Shown here: positions 15,618 through 24,809 of the stretch, piece after piece
Position numbering within the stretch: position 1 is the stretch's first letter
How the letters are laid out: every line of letters starts with the position of its first letter
From: Lachnospiraceae bacterium AC2028
GTDB lineage: Bacteria > Bacillota > Clostridia > Lachnospirales > Lachnospiraceae
Reading direction: 5' to 3'
NCBI GenBank assembly: GCA_000702685.1
Contig: JNJD01000008.1
Span: 75,223-139,222 of the forward strand
Length of the DNA stretch: 64,000 bases
Position numbers and translations under genes: made by a program
Notes under the pieces: model-generated
The model's database searches: none
Told to the model about the DNA's origin: nothing
Seen by the model: the letters and a program-made list of their open reading frames with translations, nothing else

Positions 15618-16619
15618 ATGGCGTATGATACTAACCAGTCCAAGGTGACACAGGAAGAATTCGAATACAGCCGCGAGATGATCGGAAAGCTGGCAAATTA
15701 CTTCGAAAATGTCGTCGTCGGACAAAAGAATCTTGAAACATCACTCCTTACCGCGATACTTGCAGACGGTCATGTACTGATCGAGTCGGTTCCCGGTCTT
15801 GCCAAGACCACAGCCGCCAAGACCATAGCCGATGCGGTGGACGGTAAGTTCTCAAGGATCCAGTGCACACCGGATCTTCTTCCCGGAGACATAATCGGAA
15901 CACAGGTCTACAACAGACAGACTTCACAGTTCGATACCGTACTCGGCCCCGTGTTTGCCAACTTTGTTCTTCTCGATGAGGTCAACAGATCCTCCGCGAA
16001 GACTCAGTCAGCAATGCTCGAAGCCATGCAGGAGCATCAGGTCACTATCGGAACCCAGACCTACAATATGCCCGAGGACGTGTTCATTGTCATTGCAACC
16101 CAGAACCCCATTGAGCAGGAGGGAACCTATCCTCTTTCGGAAGCTCAGACCGACCGCTTCATGATCAAAGAAGTCATTTCCTATCCCATCGCTGCCGATG
16201 AGGTTGAGATCCTTAACAGAATAGAGAATCATTCTTTTGAAAAAAGACCCGCGGTAATGACCATTGCCGATATCGACAGGCTTCAGGACATTACCGATAA
16301 GGTTTATGCGGACGAGAGCATAAAGTGGTATATCTCCGCTATCGTTACCGCAACCAGAGGACCCGCAAGATTACTTGGTGAAAAGACTGCGGGCTATGTG
16401 AAGATGGGAGCAAGCCCCAGAGCATCCATCGCATTCTTAAAGACCGCAAAAGCCACCGCCCTTCTTAACGGAAGAACCTATGTTGTTCCCGATGATGTAA
16501 AGAGGATGGCACGCAGCGTACTTCGTCACCGCATCGCACTTAACTATTCGGCCATAGCAGATAAGGTAACCGTTGAGATGATCATTGACGGTATCACAGG
16601 AGCATTGAAGGCACCCTGA
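15618..16619 (+). CDS. MoxR-family AAA+ ATPase
   Basis: 333 residues. Walker A is ESVPGLAKTT (about residue 60) and Walker B is FVLLDEVNRSSAKTQSAMLE (about 115), followed by sensor 1 in IVIATQNPIEQEGTYPL. The C-terminal lid is at 240-333. MoxR ATPases act as chaperones that mature VWA-domain partners by metal insertion or assembly. Here the gene heads a six-gene run with overlapping or near-overlapping starts (DUF58, DUF4381-like, two VWA proteins, TPR protein). The ribosome site is gggagg, some 14 bases upstream. Confidence 0.93.
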   Translation: MAYDTNQSKVTQEEFEYSREMIGKLANYFENVVVGQKNLETSLLTAILADGHVLIESVPGLAKTTAAKTIADAVDGKFSRIQCTPDLLPGDIIGTQVYNRQTSQFDTVLGPVFANFVLLDEVNRSSAKTQSAMLEAMQEHQVTIGTQTYNMPEDVFIVIATQNPIEQEGTYPLSEAQTDRFMIKEVISYPIAADEVEILNRIENHSFEKRPAVMTIADIDRLQDITDKVYADESIKWYISAIVTATRGPARLLGEKTAGYVKMGASPRASIAFLKTAKATALLNGRTYVVPDDVKRMARSVLRHRIALNYSAIADKVTVEMIIDGITGALKAP

Positions 16620-17503
16620 TGGATATTGATTACGATTATCTGATAGGTATAAGCAAGGATGCGGTCCTTCACACCACCCGCAAGACCACCAATATTCTTG
16701 ACGGCGGTTACAGTTCGCTCTACATGGGCAAGAGTCTGGAATTCCATGATCTTAAGGACTATATGCCCGGTGACGATATCACATCGATCGACTGGAAATG
16801 TTCATCCAGGACCGATTCCATACTTGTCAGAAGATACATAGCGGAAAAAAAGCACAGCGTTCTGATCGTCGGAGATACCGGAGCCAAGATGGATGCCGAT
16901 ACTCCGAACGGTGATCACAAGGCGGACATCGCACTTATGACTGCCGGGGTTTTGAATTATCTCCTCGGAAGACAGGGTGCGGATGTCGGTTTCGCGTGTT
17001 CCGGAAAAAAGGGAGAAGTTTACGCTCCCTTCAGATCCGGCGGAGCGAGCGTGGAAAAACTTCTTCATACATACGGTGAAGGCATCTTCGAAGATCCTTC
17101 CTCCGATATGGATTCTCTTATCAATGACTGTCTGCGCGCATATTCCACAAGACGTATGATCGTTTTTGTCATCACCGATCTGGCAGGCCTTAAGACCGTA
17201 GGAAGTGAAACTCTTATGCGCATGTCGGACAAAAACGACGTCTACTTCATCTGCATCGATGATGCCAAGGTTACAGGAAGAAGAGTTTACGACCGTGTCG
17301 GTGAAAATTACATCGACGGATTCATTGCGGGAAGCCGTGCCCTTCGGAAAGCGGAAGAGCGTCAGAGAGAAGAGATCCTTTCACGTTTTAAACAGGATGC
17401 GCTCAGAAACCGTATCGTATTTGAACGGATAGAAAAAGCATCCGATGTTGTCGACAGTGTGATAGATATGTTCGAAAGAGGCCGCAGTGGAATTTACGGT
17501 TAA
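16619..17503 (+). CDS. DUF58 protein of the MoxR/Bat operon
   Basis: 294 residues. The family signature reads LKDYMPGDDITSIDWKCSSR (residues 43-62), the DUF58 core that resembles a VWA fold; the MIDAS-like region is VGDTGAKMDADT. It is cytoplasmic or membrane-peripheral with no helix prediction. Its ATG shares one base with the MoxR stop (tgatg), indicating translational coupling. In MoxR operons DUF58 proteins are thought to be ATPase substrates. Confidence 0.9.
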   Translation: MDIDYDYLIGISKDAVLHTTRKTTNILDGGYSSLYMGKSLEFHDLKDYMPGDDITSIDWKCSSRTDSILVRRYIAEKKHSVLIVGDTGAKMDADTPNGDHKADIALMTAGVLNYLLGRQGADVGFACSGKKGEVYAPFRSGGASVEKLLHTYGEGIFEDPSSDMDSLINDCLRAYSTRRMIVFVITDLAGLKTVGSETLMRMSDKNDVYFICIDDAKVTGRRVYDRVGENYIDGFIAGSRALRKAEERQREEILSRFKQDALRNRIVFERIEKASDVVDSVIDMFERGRSGIYG

Positions 17504-17960
17504 CATACAACCGGAACTCATGATGAGTTATATCTGGCTGATCCTCGGAGGCGCCGTTTTGGTCATCTCCGCGGGATTTTTTGTGACGCTCTTCAGATTC
17601 AGATTAAAAAAGAGAGTGAGGAAATACAAGCCTCCGAAGCCTCCCAAAAAGCCGGCTCCCGAATATACGAGAAATCATGCGTTAAAGCAGATTGATAAAT
17701 GCATTTACGATCTTAACCACGGAAGAGCCGATATAAGGGAAAGCTATCAGAATATGAGCACTGTTATGAGGACGTTTGTATCGGACATGACCGGGATCGA
17801 TGTGACGTCCATGACGCTTTTCGAACTTCAGGCTTTGAATGATAAGCGTCTGTCCGAGCTTATCGAAAAATGGTATGCTCCCGAATTTGCAATGAAGACT
17901 CAGGCTGATTTCATGAATGATGCCGAACAGGCTAAACATGCGGTGAAGAGATGGAATTAA
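17487..17960 (+). CDS. DUF4381-like membrane protein of the MoxR/Bat operon
   Basis: 157 residues starting with GTG at 17487 inside the DUF58 gene, with AAGAGG six bases before it. One membrane helix (about 12-36) is followed by a basic Pro/Lys linker (KYKPPKPPKKPAPEY) and a helical cytoplasmic domain ending in ELIEKWYAPEFAMKTQADF. Position and architecture fit DUF4381 proteins in MoxR operons. Sequence identity cannot be checked here. Confidence 0.75.
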   Translation: MEFTVNIQPELMMSYIWLILGGAVLVISAGFFVTLFRFRLKKRVRKYKPPKPPKKPAPEYTRNHALKQIDKCIYDLNHGRADIRESYQNMSTVMRTFVSDMTGIDVTSMTLFELQALNDKRLSELIEKWYAPEFAMKTQADFMNDAEQAKHAVKRWN

Positions 17961-19063
17961 TGTATCCTTATGTAATTAAATACGGGATTCCGCTGCTTGC
18001 TGTAGCAGTGTTTATTCTTCATATCATTCCCGCACCCGGAAGGAAGGATTATACCGGAGGCATCAGGACAGGAGCCGCATCACTTATCAATTCGCTTCCG
18101 CTTTACAGAAGGGTTTACAGACGAAGCCGTATTCTTTCTTTTATCTTTGAGCTGTTCGTGATCGGGGCAATTGTTTCATCGCTTTTCCTTATCGCAAGAC
18201 CGTTTAAGACCGAGAAGATAAAGATAGGTGTCCAGAAAAGAGATATCATTCTCTGCCTGGATGTATCTTATTCGCTTTACGAACTCAACTATGAACTTGC
18301 CGATTATCTCGAAGAGGTTGTAACCGAGCTTCAGGGTGACAGATTCGGCATCACAATATTCAATACTTCATCGGTTGTCTTCGTTCCTCTTACGGATGAT
18401 TATTCCTATGTCGTAACGAGGCTTGAGGATCTCGAGGAATATTTTGTCCTTCAGAAAGAATACGAGGATATGATCCCTCCCGGAGACTGGATAACCTTTG
18501 ATACGGATGAAGAATGGGATGCATATTACGCGCTTGATGCTGAGCTTGGGTATATCGAAGCGGGCACTCTGGTTAATAACAGCGAGAGGGGAAGTTCGCT
18601 CATCGGTGAGGGACTTGCTTCGGCTCTTTACAGTTTTCCGTCACTGGGAGATGAATCGAGAACAAGGATAATCATTCTTGCAACGGATAATGCCGATGCT
18701 TCCAAGGTTCCCGAGATCCCGGATCTTGCGGGTGCGAGCGCTCTCTGCGAAAAGAACGATGTCACGGTCTTTGCGATATTCCCTACGGAGGATGCGTATT
18801 TTTACGAATACACCGTGGCGGATTATGAAGGATTTAAATCGGATCTGAGAAACGCCGTTGAAAATACCGGCGGGGAATTATACGTACAGAGTCAGAGCGA
18901 AACGGTATCTTCCATAGTCGAAGAGATAAGATCCCATGAAGCGATGTCCGTTGATGACATCATTACCGAGGTCCGGACCGACACCCCTGTCCCTTATATC
19001 ATTTCATTGCTGATATGCATTGCGGGTTCGTGTCTTGTACTTTTGTTTTTGAAGGGTAAGTAG
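17951..19063 (+). CDS. BatA-like VWA-domain membrane protein
   Basis: 370 residues with N-terminal helices at about 8-20 and 68-88, a VWA domain at about 95-320 and a final helix at 345-366. The MIDAS motif is LDVSYSLYE (DxSxS) at about residue 99, so a metal can be bound. TDN in IILATDNADAS is the later MIDAS segment. It overlaps the preceding gene by 10 bases. The role is inferred from the Bat operons of other bacteria: an envelope complex assembled by MoxR. Confidence 0.9.
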   Translation: MELMYPYVIKYGIPLLAVAVFILHIIPAPGRKDYTGGIRTGAASLINSLPLYRRVYRRSRILSFIFELFVIGAIVSSLFLIARPFKTEKIKIGVQKRDIILCLDVSYSLYELNYELADYLEEVVTELQGDRFGITIFNTSSVVFVPLTDDYSYVVTRLEDLEEYFVLQKEYEDMIPPGDWITFDTDEEWDAYYALDAELGYIEAGTLVNNSERGSSLIGEGLASALYSFPSLGDESRTRIIILATDNADASKVPEIPDLAGASALCEKNDVTVFAIFPTEDAYFYEYTVADYEGFKSDLRNAVENTGGELYVQSQSETVSSIVEEIRSHEAMSVDDIITEVRTDTPVPYIISLLICIAGSCLVLLFLKGK

Positions 19064-19064
19064 G

Positions 19065-20072
19065 ATGAGAAACTTAAATCCGGTACTTCCGGTACCTGCT
19101 CTCATCGCGGCATTTTCACTTGCATTTCTGATAATGCTGATCGCCTGGATAAGAAGCAGGGAAAGCAGAATAAAGAGCACCTTTGCACTGATAAGAAGAG
19201 CGGCGATCCTTGCCCTGACTCTTGTCATAGCGTTAAGGCCCATGAAGGAAGAGCACGGTACCGATGTAAGGCTCAGTAATACCGATGTGCTTTTTGTACT
19301 TGATACTACCTTAAGCATGTGGGCGGACGACGGACCGCATTCTACAAGGATAAAGGCTGCACAGGATGACATTAATGATATAATGGACGGACTGCCCGGT
19401 GCGAATTTTGCACTGATCACATTTCAGAATGATTCAAATGTCGCAGCTCCTTTTACGCAGGATACCGAAACGATCCGCAGGTATGTCAGAAATATCCTCA
19501 CACCGAATACCGAACACCTGGCGGGAAGCCGTATGGATGTTCCGTACTACGACATTGAGAACATGCTCATCTCATCGGACAGGAAGGAAAACAGGCAGAT
19601 AATCGTTTTCTTTTTATCCGACGGTGAAGATACAAGCCTTGATGATACGCCGTACAGCTACGAAGCACTCGGAGCCTTTGTGGACGGCGGCGCAGTGATC
19701 GGATACGGCACCGAAAAGGGCGGCCATATGAATGACAACTGGGGATTCATGGTCTATGCATCGGATTCCTGGGAAGCCGGTGTTTCCGTGATCGATGAGG
19801 ATAATCTCGAAGAAATAGCTGACGGGCTCGGAGTCGAATACATCCACCGCGACAAGTCGACTCTGTTCACTCCGCTTCTTGAAGAGATCATGGAAGACAG
19901 CGGAACAGTAACGGAAAGAAACAGCGAATATACTTTCTACGGAGATACATATTACAAATACGTGCCTTATCTTACCGGACTGCTTGTGCTCGAGCTGTTC
20001 ATTGCGATAAGGGATAATGCGAAAGCAAGAAAGAAATATGTCAGAAAGAACCGGAAAGAAAAAAAGGAATAA
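19065..20072 (+). CDS. BatB-like VWA-domain membrane protein
   Basis: 335 residues, with helices at about 7-28 and 41-58, a VWA domain from 75 to 285 and a C-terminal helix near 306-322. MIDAS reads LDTTLSMWADDG (DxTxS) and the Thr/Asp region is SDGEDTSLDD. It begins one base after the stop of the BatA-like gene. Two adjacent VWA proteins with differing loops are characteristic of BatA/BatB pairs. Confidence 0.9.
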   Translation: MRNLNPVLPVPALIAAFSLAFLIMLIAWIRSRESRIKSTFALIRRAAILALTLVIALRPMKEEHGTDVRLSNTDVLFVLDTTLSMWADDGPHSTRIKAAQDDINDIMDGLPGANFALITFQNDSNVAAPFTQDTETIRRYVRNILTPNTEHLAGSRMDVPYYDIENMLISSDRKENRQIIVFFLSDGEDTSLDDTPYSYEALGAFVDGGAVIGYGTEKGGHMNDNWGFMVYASDSWEAGVSVIDEDNLEEIADGLGVEYIHRDKSTLFTPLLEEIMEDSGTVTERNSEYTFYGDTYYKYVPYLTGLLVLELFIAIRDNAKARKKYVRKNRKEKKE

Positions 20073-20886
20073 GACGAGGAAGAGACATTACGTTTCCGCC
20101 TTCACATGGTTTGCGATCCTTTTCGCAGGAATCGCGACTTTGGCATGCGCACTCTTTTTCATACTCGGATGGAGTCTGAACGCGTACTATGTTTCCGAAG
20201 CTCGCAAGGGCAGATATCATGTCGGGATGGAGGAGTTCTACTCCGTGATCCCGTTCCCGGATGAATATGTCGTCTGGTACAACATCGGAAATTATTATTT
20301 TGAAAAGGGCAATTATTCAAAAGCTGAGGATGCGTATTTAAAATCCATCGACTGCGGAATCCCTTATGAGAAGGAATGTCCCGTCAAGATCAATCTTGCT
20401 CTTTCGATGCTCGCACAGATCTCGGATGATGAGTGGGACGAATACCTTGAATGCGACGGTCCCGATGATATTACCGCGAATGCAAGGAATGTTGAGAAGA
20501 TCCTTGAGGATGCATGGGTAGTTCTGACAGAGGACGGATGTGCTCATGCGGATGATGAAGACGGTCACGACAAGCAGGCACAGCTTCTTAAGGATGAGAT
20601 AGAAGAACTCCTCGAAAAACACAGTGATCCCGAAGAAGACGATGAGGATGAAGATGACGGTGATCCCGGCGACAACGAGGAAGATGAAGACGAGCAAGAG
20701 GATGAGGAAGACGGTGAAGATGAAGGAAACGGCTCCATCGACGAAGAAGAGATAATGGAGCATATTCAGGAAATGCTTGATGATAACCAGCAGGAGAGAG
20801 CAGACGATCAGCAGCTCTATGAAGAGCTGTACGGCATAGGTGTAGACGAAGGCTCACTTGACGGAATGCAGGGTGAAGTCTGGTAA
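20017..20886 (+). CDS. TPR-containing membrane protein with acidic tail (BatC-like)
   Basis: 289 residues from ATG 20017, or 282 from ATG 20038; neither has a strong ribosome site, and both lie inside the BatB-like gene. A basic N-terminus (KKKRNKTRKRH) precedes one membrane helix (about 28-52). A TPR pair follows (YNIGNYYFEKGNYSKAEDAY). Residues about 205-245 are almost entirely Asp/Glu. The C-terminal helix carries EEIMEHIQEMLDDNQQERAD. BatC proteins in other phyla also combine TPRs with a disordered tail. The acidic tract could bind calcium or basic partners; that is speculation. Confidence 0.8.
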   Translation: MRKQERNMSERTGKKKRNKTRKRHYVSAFTWFAILFAGIATLACALFFILGWSLNAYYVSEARKGRYHVGMEEFYSVIPFPDEYVVWYNIGNYYFEKGNYSKAEDAYLKSIDCGIPYEKECPVKINLALSMLAQISDDEWDEYLECDGPDDITANARNVEKILEDAWVVLTEDGCAHADDEDGHDKQAQLLKDEIEELLEKHSDPEEDDEDEDDGDPGDNEEDEDEQEDEEDGEDEGNGSIDEEEIMEHIQEMLDDNQQERADDQQLYEELYGIGVDEGSLDGMQGEVW

Positions 20887-20914
20887 TGACAGATTACAGG
20901 GGAAGGATTAACGG

Positions 20915-22246
20915 ATGATTGATCAGACAGAATTCATAAGGATCGCCGAAACACTTGCGGCTCATTATGACAGCGTATTCTATGTTGATTCGGAAACGGG
21001 TTTTTATAATGAACTGGTTCCGACGAAGCTGCTTGCGGATCTGCATCTTCCCCTGGAGGGTGAAGATTTCTTTGCGATGGCCAATGAATATGCCAACAGG
21101 TATCTCCATCCGGATGATCTCGGACATTCTCTTCTTGTGAATGATAAGGAGACGATCATTGCCAGGATATCAAAGACCGGCACGTTTTCACTTTCCTGCA
21201 GGGTGATCATTAACGGAAATATCATACAGATGAGACATGTCGATATGATGTGTGAGGACGGAAAGCATATCCTGTTCTGCATAGAAAATGTCGATGATGA
21301 AGTTCGTGAACTGGAAGCTTGGAAGGAAAAGCTTAAGTTTGCGGAGCGCCTCGCAAGGCTTGATGATCTTACCGGCATTGGTAATAACAATGCATTCACG
21401 GAACTCGGCGAATCGCTGGACAGCCGCATCCGCAGTGTGGACTCCGATCTTAAATTCGGCATCATCGTATGCGATGTCAATGACCTTAAGCTTTACAACG
21501 ATACAAGAGGTCATGCATTCGGTGATGAATATTTGAGAAAAGCATGCCGTATGATCTGCGAGAATTTTGAAAACAGCAAGATCTACCGTATCGGCGGAGA
21601 TGAATTTGCCATCTATCTTACGGATGAAGAATATGAGATAAGAGAAGAGCTTCTTGAAAATCTCAGAAGGGAATCCTATGCCAACGGACGCTCACGTTCC
21701 GGACCCGTCATTGCGATAGGAATGTCGGTATATGAACCTTCGACGGATGCAAGGTTTTCCGATGTCGTAAAAAGAGCGGACCTTGAGATGTACGAAAACA
21801 AAAAGCTCCTTAAGTCGGGATCGTCTTCCAGTCATCCGGATAATGCACTTAATGTTGAGATACCGATACCCGACGGACGTAAGAGGAAGCTTGATGCGAT
21901 GTTCGGAGCGCTTCTTACAACTGCGGGAGAAGGATATGTGTTCCTGAATGATCTCAGATATGATTATTCGAGATGGTCGTCCATCCTGGCTGATGAATAC
22001 GGTTTTGAATCCGAGTACATGTATCATGCGGGCAGGATATGGCAGCAGTATGTACATCCCGAAGATCTTGCAAAATATAAAGCGATAGTCGATTCCATAA
22101 TAAGCGGAAAAGGAGATCCCAAGGATCTTAAGTACCGCGCAAGAAGACCGGACGGATCTTATGTCGTGCTTCAGCCGAGAGCATTCGTAATGTGTGATGA
22201 AGACGGAAGACCCGAATACTACGGCGGAATAATCATTCAGCATTAA
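20915..22246 (+). CDS. Diguanylate cyclase with flanking PAS domains (PAS-GGDEF-PAS)
   Basis: 443 residues. Residues 1-125 look like a PAS domain (SVFYVDSETGFYNEL ... LHPDDLGHS). The GGDEF domain spans about 145-305, with DDLTGIGNNNAF, FGIIVCDVNDLKLYND and an intact active site RIGGDEFAIYL. Residues 325-443 form a second PAS_3-type domain (YVHPEDLAKYKAIV, LKYRARRPDGSYVV, YGGIIIQH). No RxxD inhibitory site precedes the active site. No membrane segment, so sensing is cytoplasmic. A PAS domain after GGDEF is unusual. It follows the Bat-like operon by 28 bases and may be cotranscribed. Confidence 0.88.
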   Translation: MIDQTEFIRIAETLAAHYDSVFYVDSETGFYNELVPTKLLADLHLPLEGEDFFAMANEYANRYLHPDDLGHSLLVNDKETIIARISKTGTFSLSCRVIINGNIIQMRHVDMMCEDGKHILFCIENVDDEVRELEAWKEKLKFAERLARLDDLTGIGNNNAFTELGESLDSRIRSVDSDLKFGIIVCDVNDLKLYNDTRGHAFGDEYLRKACRMICENFENSKIYRIGGDEFAIYLTDEEYEIREELLENLRRESYANGRSRSGPVIAIGMSVYEPSTDARFSDVVKRADLEMYENKKLLKSGSSSSHPDNALNVEIPIPDGRKRKLDAMFGALLTTAGEGYVFLNDLRYDYSRWSSILADEYGFESEYMYHAGRIWQQYVHPEDLAKYKAIVDSIISGKGDPKDLKYRARRPDGSYVVLQPRAFVMCDEDGRPEYYGGIIIQH

Positions 22247-22294
22247 GTGATCAAATCCGGATGCGTATGATGTTTTTTAAACGGAGGCGTTAAG

Positions 22295-23272
22295 ATGCTC
22301 AGATCAAAAGCTTACAGATTATTCGGAATACTGCTTGCGCTTGTTTTCATCACAGGCTGTACAGGAGCTGCGGAAGAAACTGCAGACCCGGGGCTTTTGC
22401 TGGGATTTTCCCAGATAGGATCCGAGAGCGCATGGAGGATCGGTAATACCCGTGACATAGAACGCTCTGCGGAAGAATACGGCGTGAGCCTCATGTTTGA
22501 AAACGCGAATCAGAGCCAGGAGAACCAGATCGATGCGATCAGAAGGTTCATTGCATATAAGGTTGATGTCATCGCTTTTTCCCCGATCGTTGAGGACGGA
22601 TGGGACAATGTCCTGCTTGAAGCTAAGGATGCGGGCATTCCGGTCATCCTTGTGGACAGGGATATAAAAACCGAGATAGACGGTCTTACCACCTGCCTTA
22701 TTGGTGCGGACTTTTACAACGAAGGAGTCATGGCCGCACAGTACCTTATAAGAAAGGCTGACGAGCTCGGACTTGAAAATGTAAATATCGTTGAGATCAC
22801 GGGAACCGAAAATTCCACTCCCATGGAACAGCGCCAGGCAGGATTTGCGGATACGATAGCGGATGACCCGAGGATGCACATTCTCGAAAGCATCGACGGA
22901 GATTTCATCACAAGCCGCGGTGCAGAGTGCATGAGGTATCTGCTTGAAACATATGGGGAAGATATCGATGTCGTATACAGCCACAACGATGAGATGACGC
23001 TCGGTGCGCTTCCCGAGATCGAAAAGACAAACATGGTCCCCGGTAAGGATATCATAATCATTTCCATCGATGCGGGACAGGAAGCGATAGACGTTCTCAA
23101 AGAGGGCAGGATCAACTGTGTTGTGGAATGCACACCGAATCTCGGCGATGAACTGATGGAGACCGCACTCAGGCTCAAGAACGGTGAAGAGGTTGAAGCC
23201 GTGATCCATCCGGTAGAGCAGATCTTCAGCGATGAGATGGATGTTTCGGCCATAGAACCCAGAGGATACTGA
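22295..23272 (+). CDS. YtfQ/XylFII-like sugar-sensing lipoprotein
   Basis: 325 residues with a lipoprotein signal (LALVFITGCTG; Cys at residue 24). The mature part is a type I periplasmic-binding fold similar to YtfQ (LGFSQIGSESAWRIGNTRDI, VILVDRDIKTE, VVYSHNDEMTLGA, VVECTPNLGDEL). It lies directly upstream of a LytS-type kinase and a YesN-type regulator, not among transporter genes. This is the layout of the XylFII-LytS-YesN three-part system of Clostridium, in which the binding protein presents sugar to the kinase. Ligand is inferred as a furanose or pentose. Confidence 0.85.
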   Translation: MLRSKAYRLFGILLALVFITGCTGAAEETADPGLLLGFSQIGSESAWRIGNTRDIERSAEEYGVSLMFENANQSQENQIDAIRRFIAYKVDVIAFSPIVEDGWDNVLLEAKDAGIPVILVDRDIKTEIDGLTTCLIGADFYNEGVMAAQYLIRKADELGLENVNIVEITGTENSTPMEQRQAGFADTIADDPRMHILESIDGDFITSRGAECMRYLLETYGEDIDVVYSHNDEMTLGALPEIEKTNMVPGKDIIIISIDAGQEAIDVLKEGRINCVVECTPNLGDELMETALRLKNGEEVEAVIHPVEQIFSDEMDVSAIEPRGY

Positions 23273-23342
23273 TCAAAGCCCGAACCCTGATGCCGGTAAT
23301 GCAGCAGGGAAATGACCGCCACGGAGACTGTTAAGACTGTCC

Positions 23343-24809
23343 ATGAATAAGATTAAAAGGGAAAAGAGCATACTCGGAAGAATCGATGACATGAGCTACA
23401 AGCTCGTCATCATTCTTGTCATCCCCATCATCATAAGCATCGTATTCATGCTGGTCTATGCGGCGAAGTATCACAGCTCGATCGTAAGAATGGAGACGAT
23501 CAACTCTCTTAAGACTGTTGTTACCGAGGATATTCCCGGATGCGCATGGGATATAGTAAGCGGACGTGAGACCATCAGCCGGAGCGATATATATATCAAG
23601 ATCGGTGAGGTCAATGAGACGATCAACAGCATCTCGGAAAAGACCGGTGCGGAAAACAGACTGTCCCTTATCGTCGCATCGCGTACGATGACCATTCTTC
23701 AGAACTATGTGGATAAGCTTCGCGACAATATAAATGATGAAGTTCCGGTTGTCGAAAATGAAAAGGTTCTTCTCGAGATCAGAAAAGTATCCGCTCTTGT
23801 TGACAGCATGCTCAATGACTATGTCGCACAGGAGATCACTTCCACCGCGAAGATGAGTGAGAGCCTCATGATCGGTGTCATCATCACTGCCGTACTTGAG
23901 ATCGTCATCATCATCCTTGCGCTGTATATCAGAAAGAGAACCGTTAAAGCAACCGAGCTTTCCGTAAGACAGCCCATCGAAAGACTCGAGGAAGCATCGG
24001 CCAAGATTGCGGAAGGTGCATTCGATTCTAAGATCGCAGATACCGATGTCACCGAACTCCGGAATCTTACCGGGCAGGTAAATACGATGGCGGATAAGCT
24101 CAAGTCCATGATGGATAAGAGTAACCTCGATGCGAAGAATCTTCGAAAAGCTGAGCTCAGGACTCTTCAGGCACAGATCAATCCCCACTTTCTCTATAAC
24201 ACGCTCGATGCGATCGTATGGAAAGCCGAAGCCGGAGACAAGGATGAATTCATCCAGCTTACCAGCGCTCTCAGCGATTTCTTCAGGATAAGTCTTTCAT
24301 CCGGTGCCGACTGGATACCCATAAGCCAGGAGAAAAAGCATATCGAAGGTTACCTTAAGATCCAGCAGACAAGGTACCGCGACATCATGAATTATGAGAT
24401 AGACATTCCCGATGAGATAGGTGATTTCTATATCCTTAAGCTCCTTCTCCAGCCGCTTGTCGAAAATGCTCTCTACCACGGGATCAAGATCAAGCGCGGC
24501 GGCGGTAAGATAACTGTCACGGGGAGACTTGAAGACGGCAATCTTGTTTTCAGCGTTCGTGACACGGGTCTCGGAATGACCGCGGAGCAGTTGAATGACC
24601 TGAACGAAAGAATGAAGAAGGGCCAGCCGACCGTCAGTGAAGGCGGCGGAGGATTCGGCCTTGTCAATGTAAACCTGCGTATCCGTCTGTACTATAACCA
24701 GGAGGACGGACTTAAGATCGAAAGCAATGCCGAAGGCACGGAAGTAAAATTCATCGTACCGTGCAAGAAACGAGAGGAGATATTCGAAGATGAAAGTGTT
24801 TCTGGCTGA
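23343..24809 (+). CDS. LytS/YesM-type sensor histidine kinase
   Basis: 488 residues. Helices at about 20-40 and 178-198 enclose an extracellular helical domain of about 135 residues, then HAMP (about 200-255). The phosphoacceptor region is QINPHFLYNTLDAIVWKAEA (His at about 282) and the ATP-binding domain has LVENALYHG, DTGLGMTAEQ and GGGFGLVNVNLRIR. This is the HisKA_7/HPK8 class. It should sense the adjacent lipoprotein and phosphorylate the YesN-type regulator, whose start overlaps by 20 bases. Confidence 0.93.
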   Translation: MNKIKREKSILGRIDDMSYKLVIILVIPIIISIVFMLVYAAKYHSSIVRMETINSLKTVVTEDIPGCAWDIVSGRETISRSDIYIKIGEVNETINSISEKTGAENRLSLIVASRTMTILQNYVDKLRDNINDEVPVVENEKVLLEIRKVSALVDSMLNDYVAQEITSTAKMSESLMIGVIITAVLEIVIIILALYIRKRTVKATELSVRQPIERLEEASAKIAEGAFDSKIADTDVTELRNLTGQVNTMADKLKSMMDKSNLDAKNLRKAELRTLQAQINPHFLYNTLDAIVWKAEAGDKDEFIQLTSALSDFFRISLSSGADWIPISQEKKHIEGYLKIQQTRYRDIMNYEIDIPDEIGDFYILKLLLQPLVENALYHGIKIKRGGGKITVTGRLEDGNLVFSVRDTGLGMTAEQLNDLNERMKKGQPTVSEGGGGFGLVNVNLRIRLYYNQEDGLKIESNAEGTEVKFIVPCKKREEIFEDESVSG

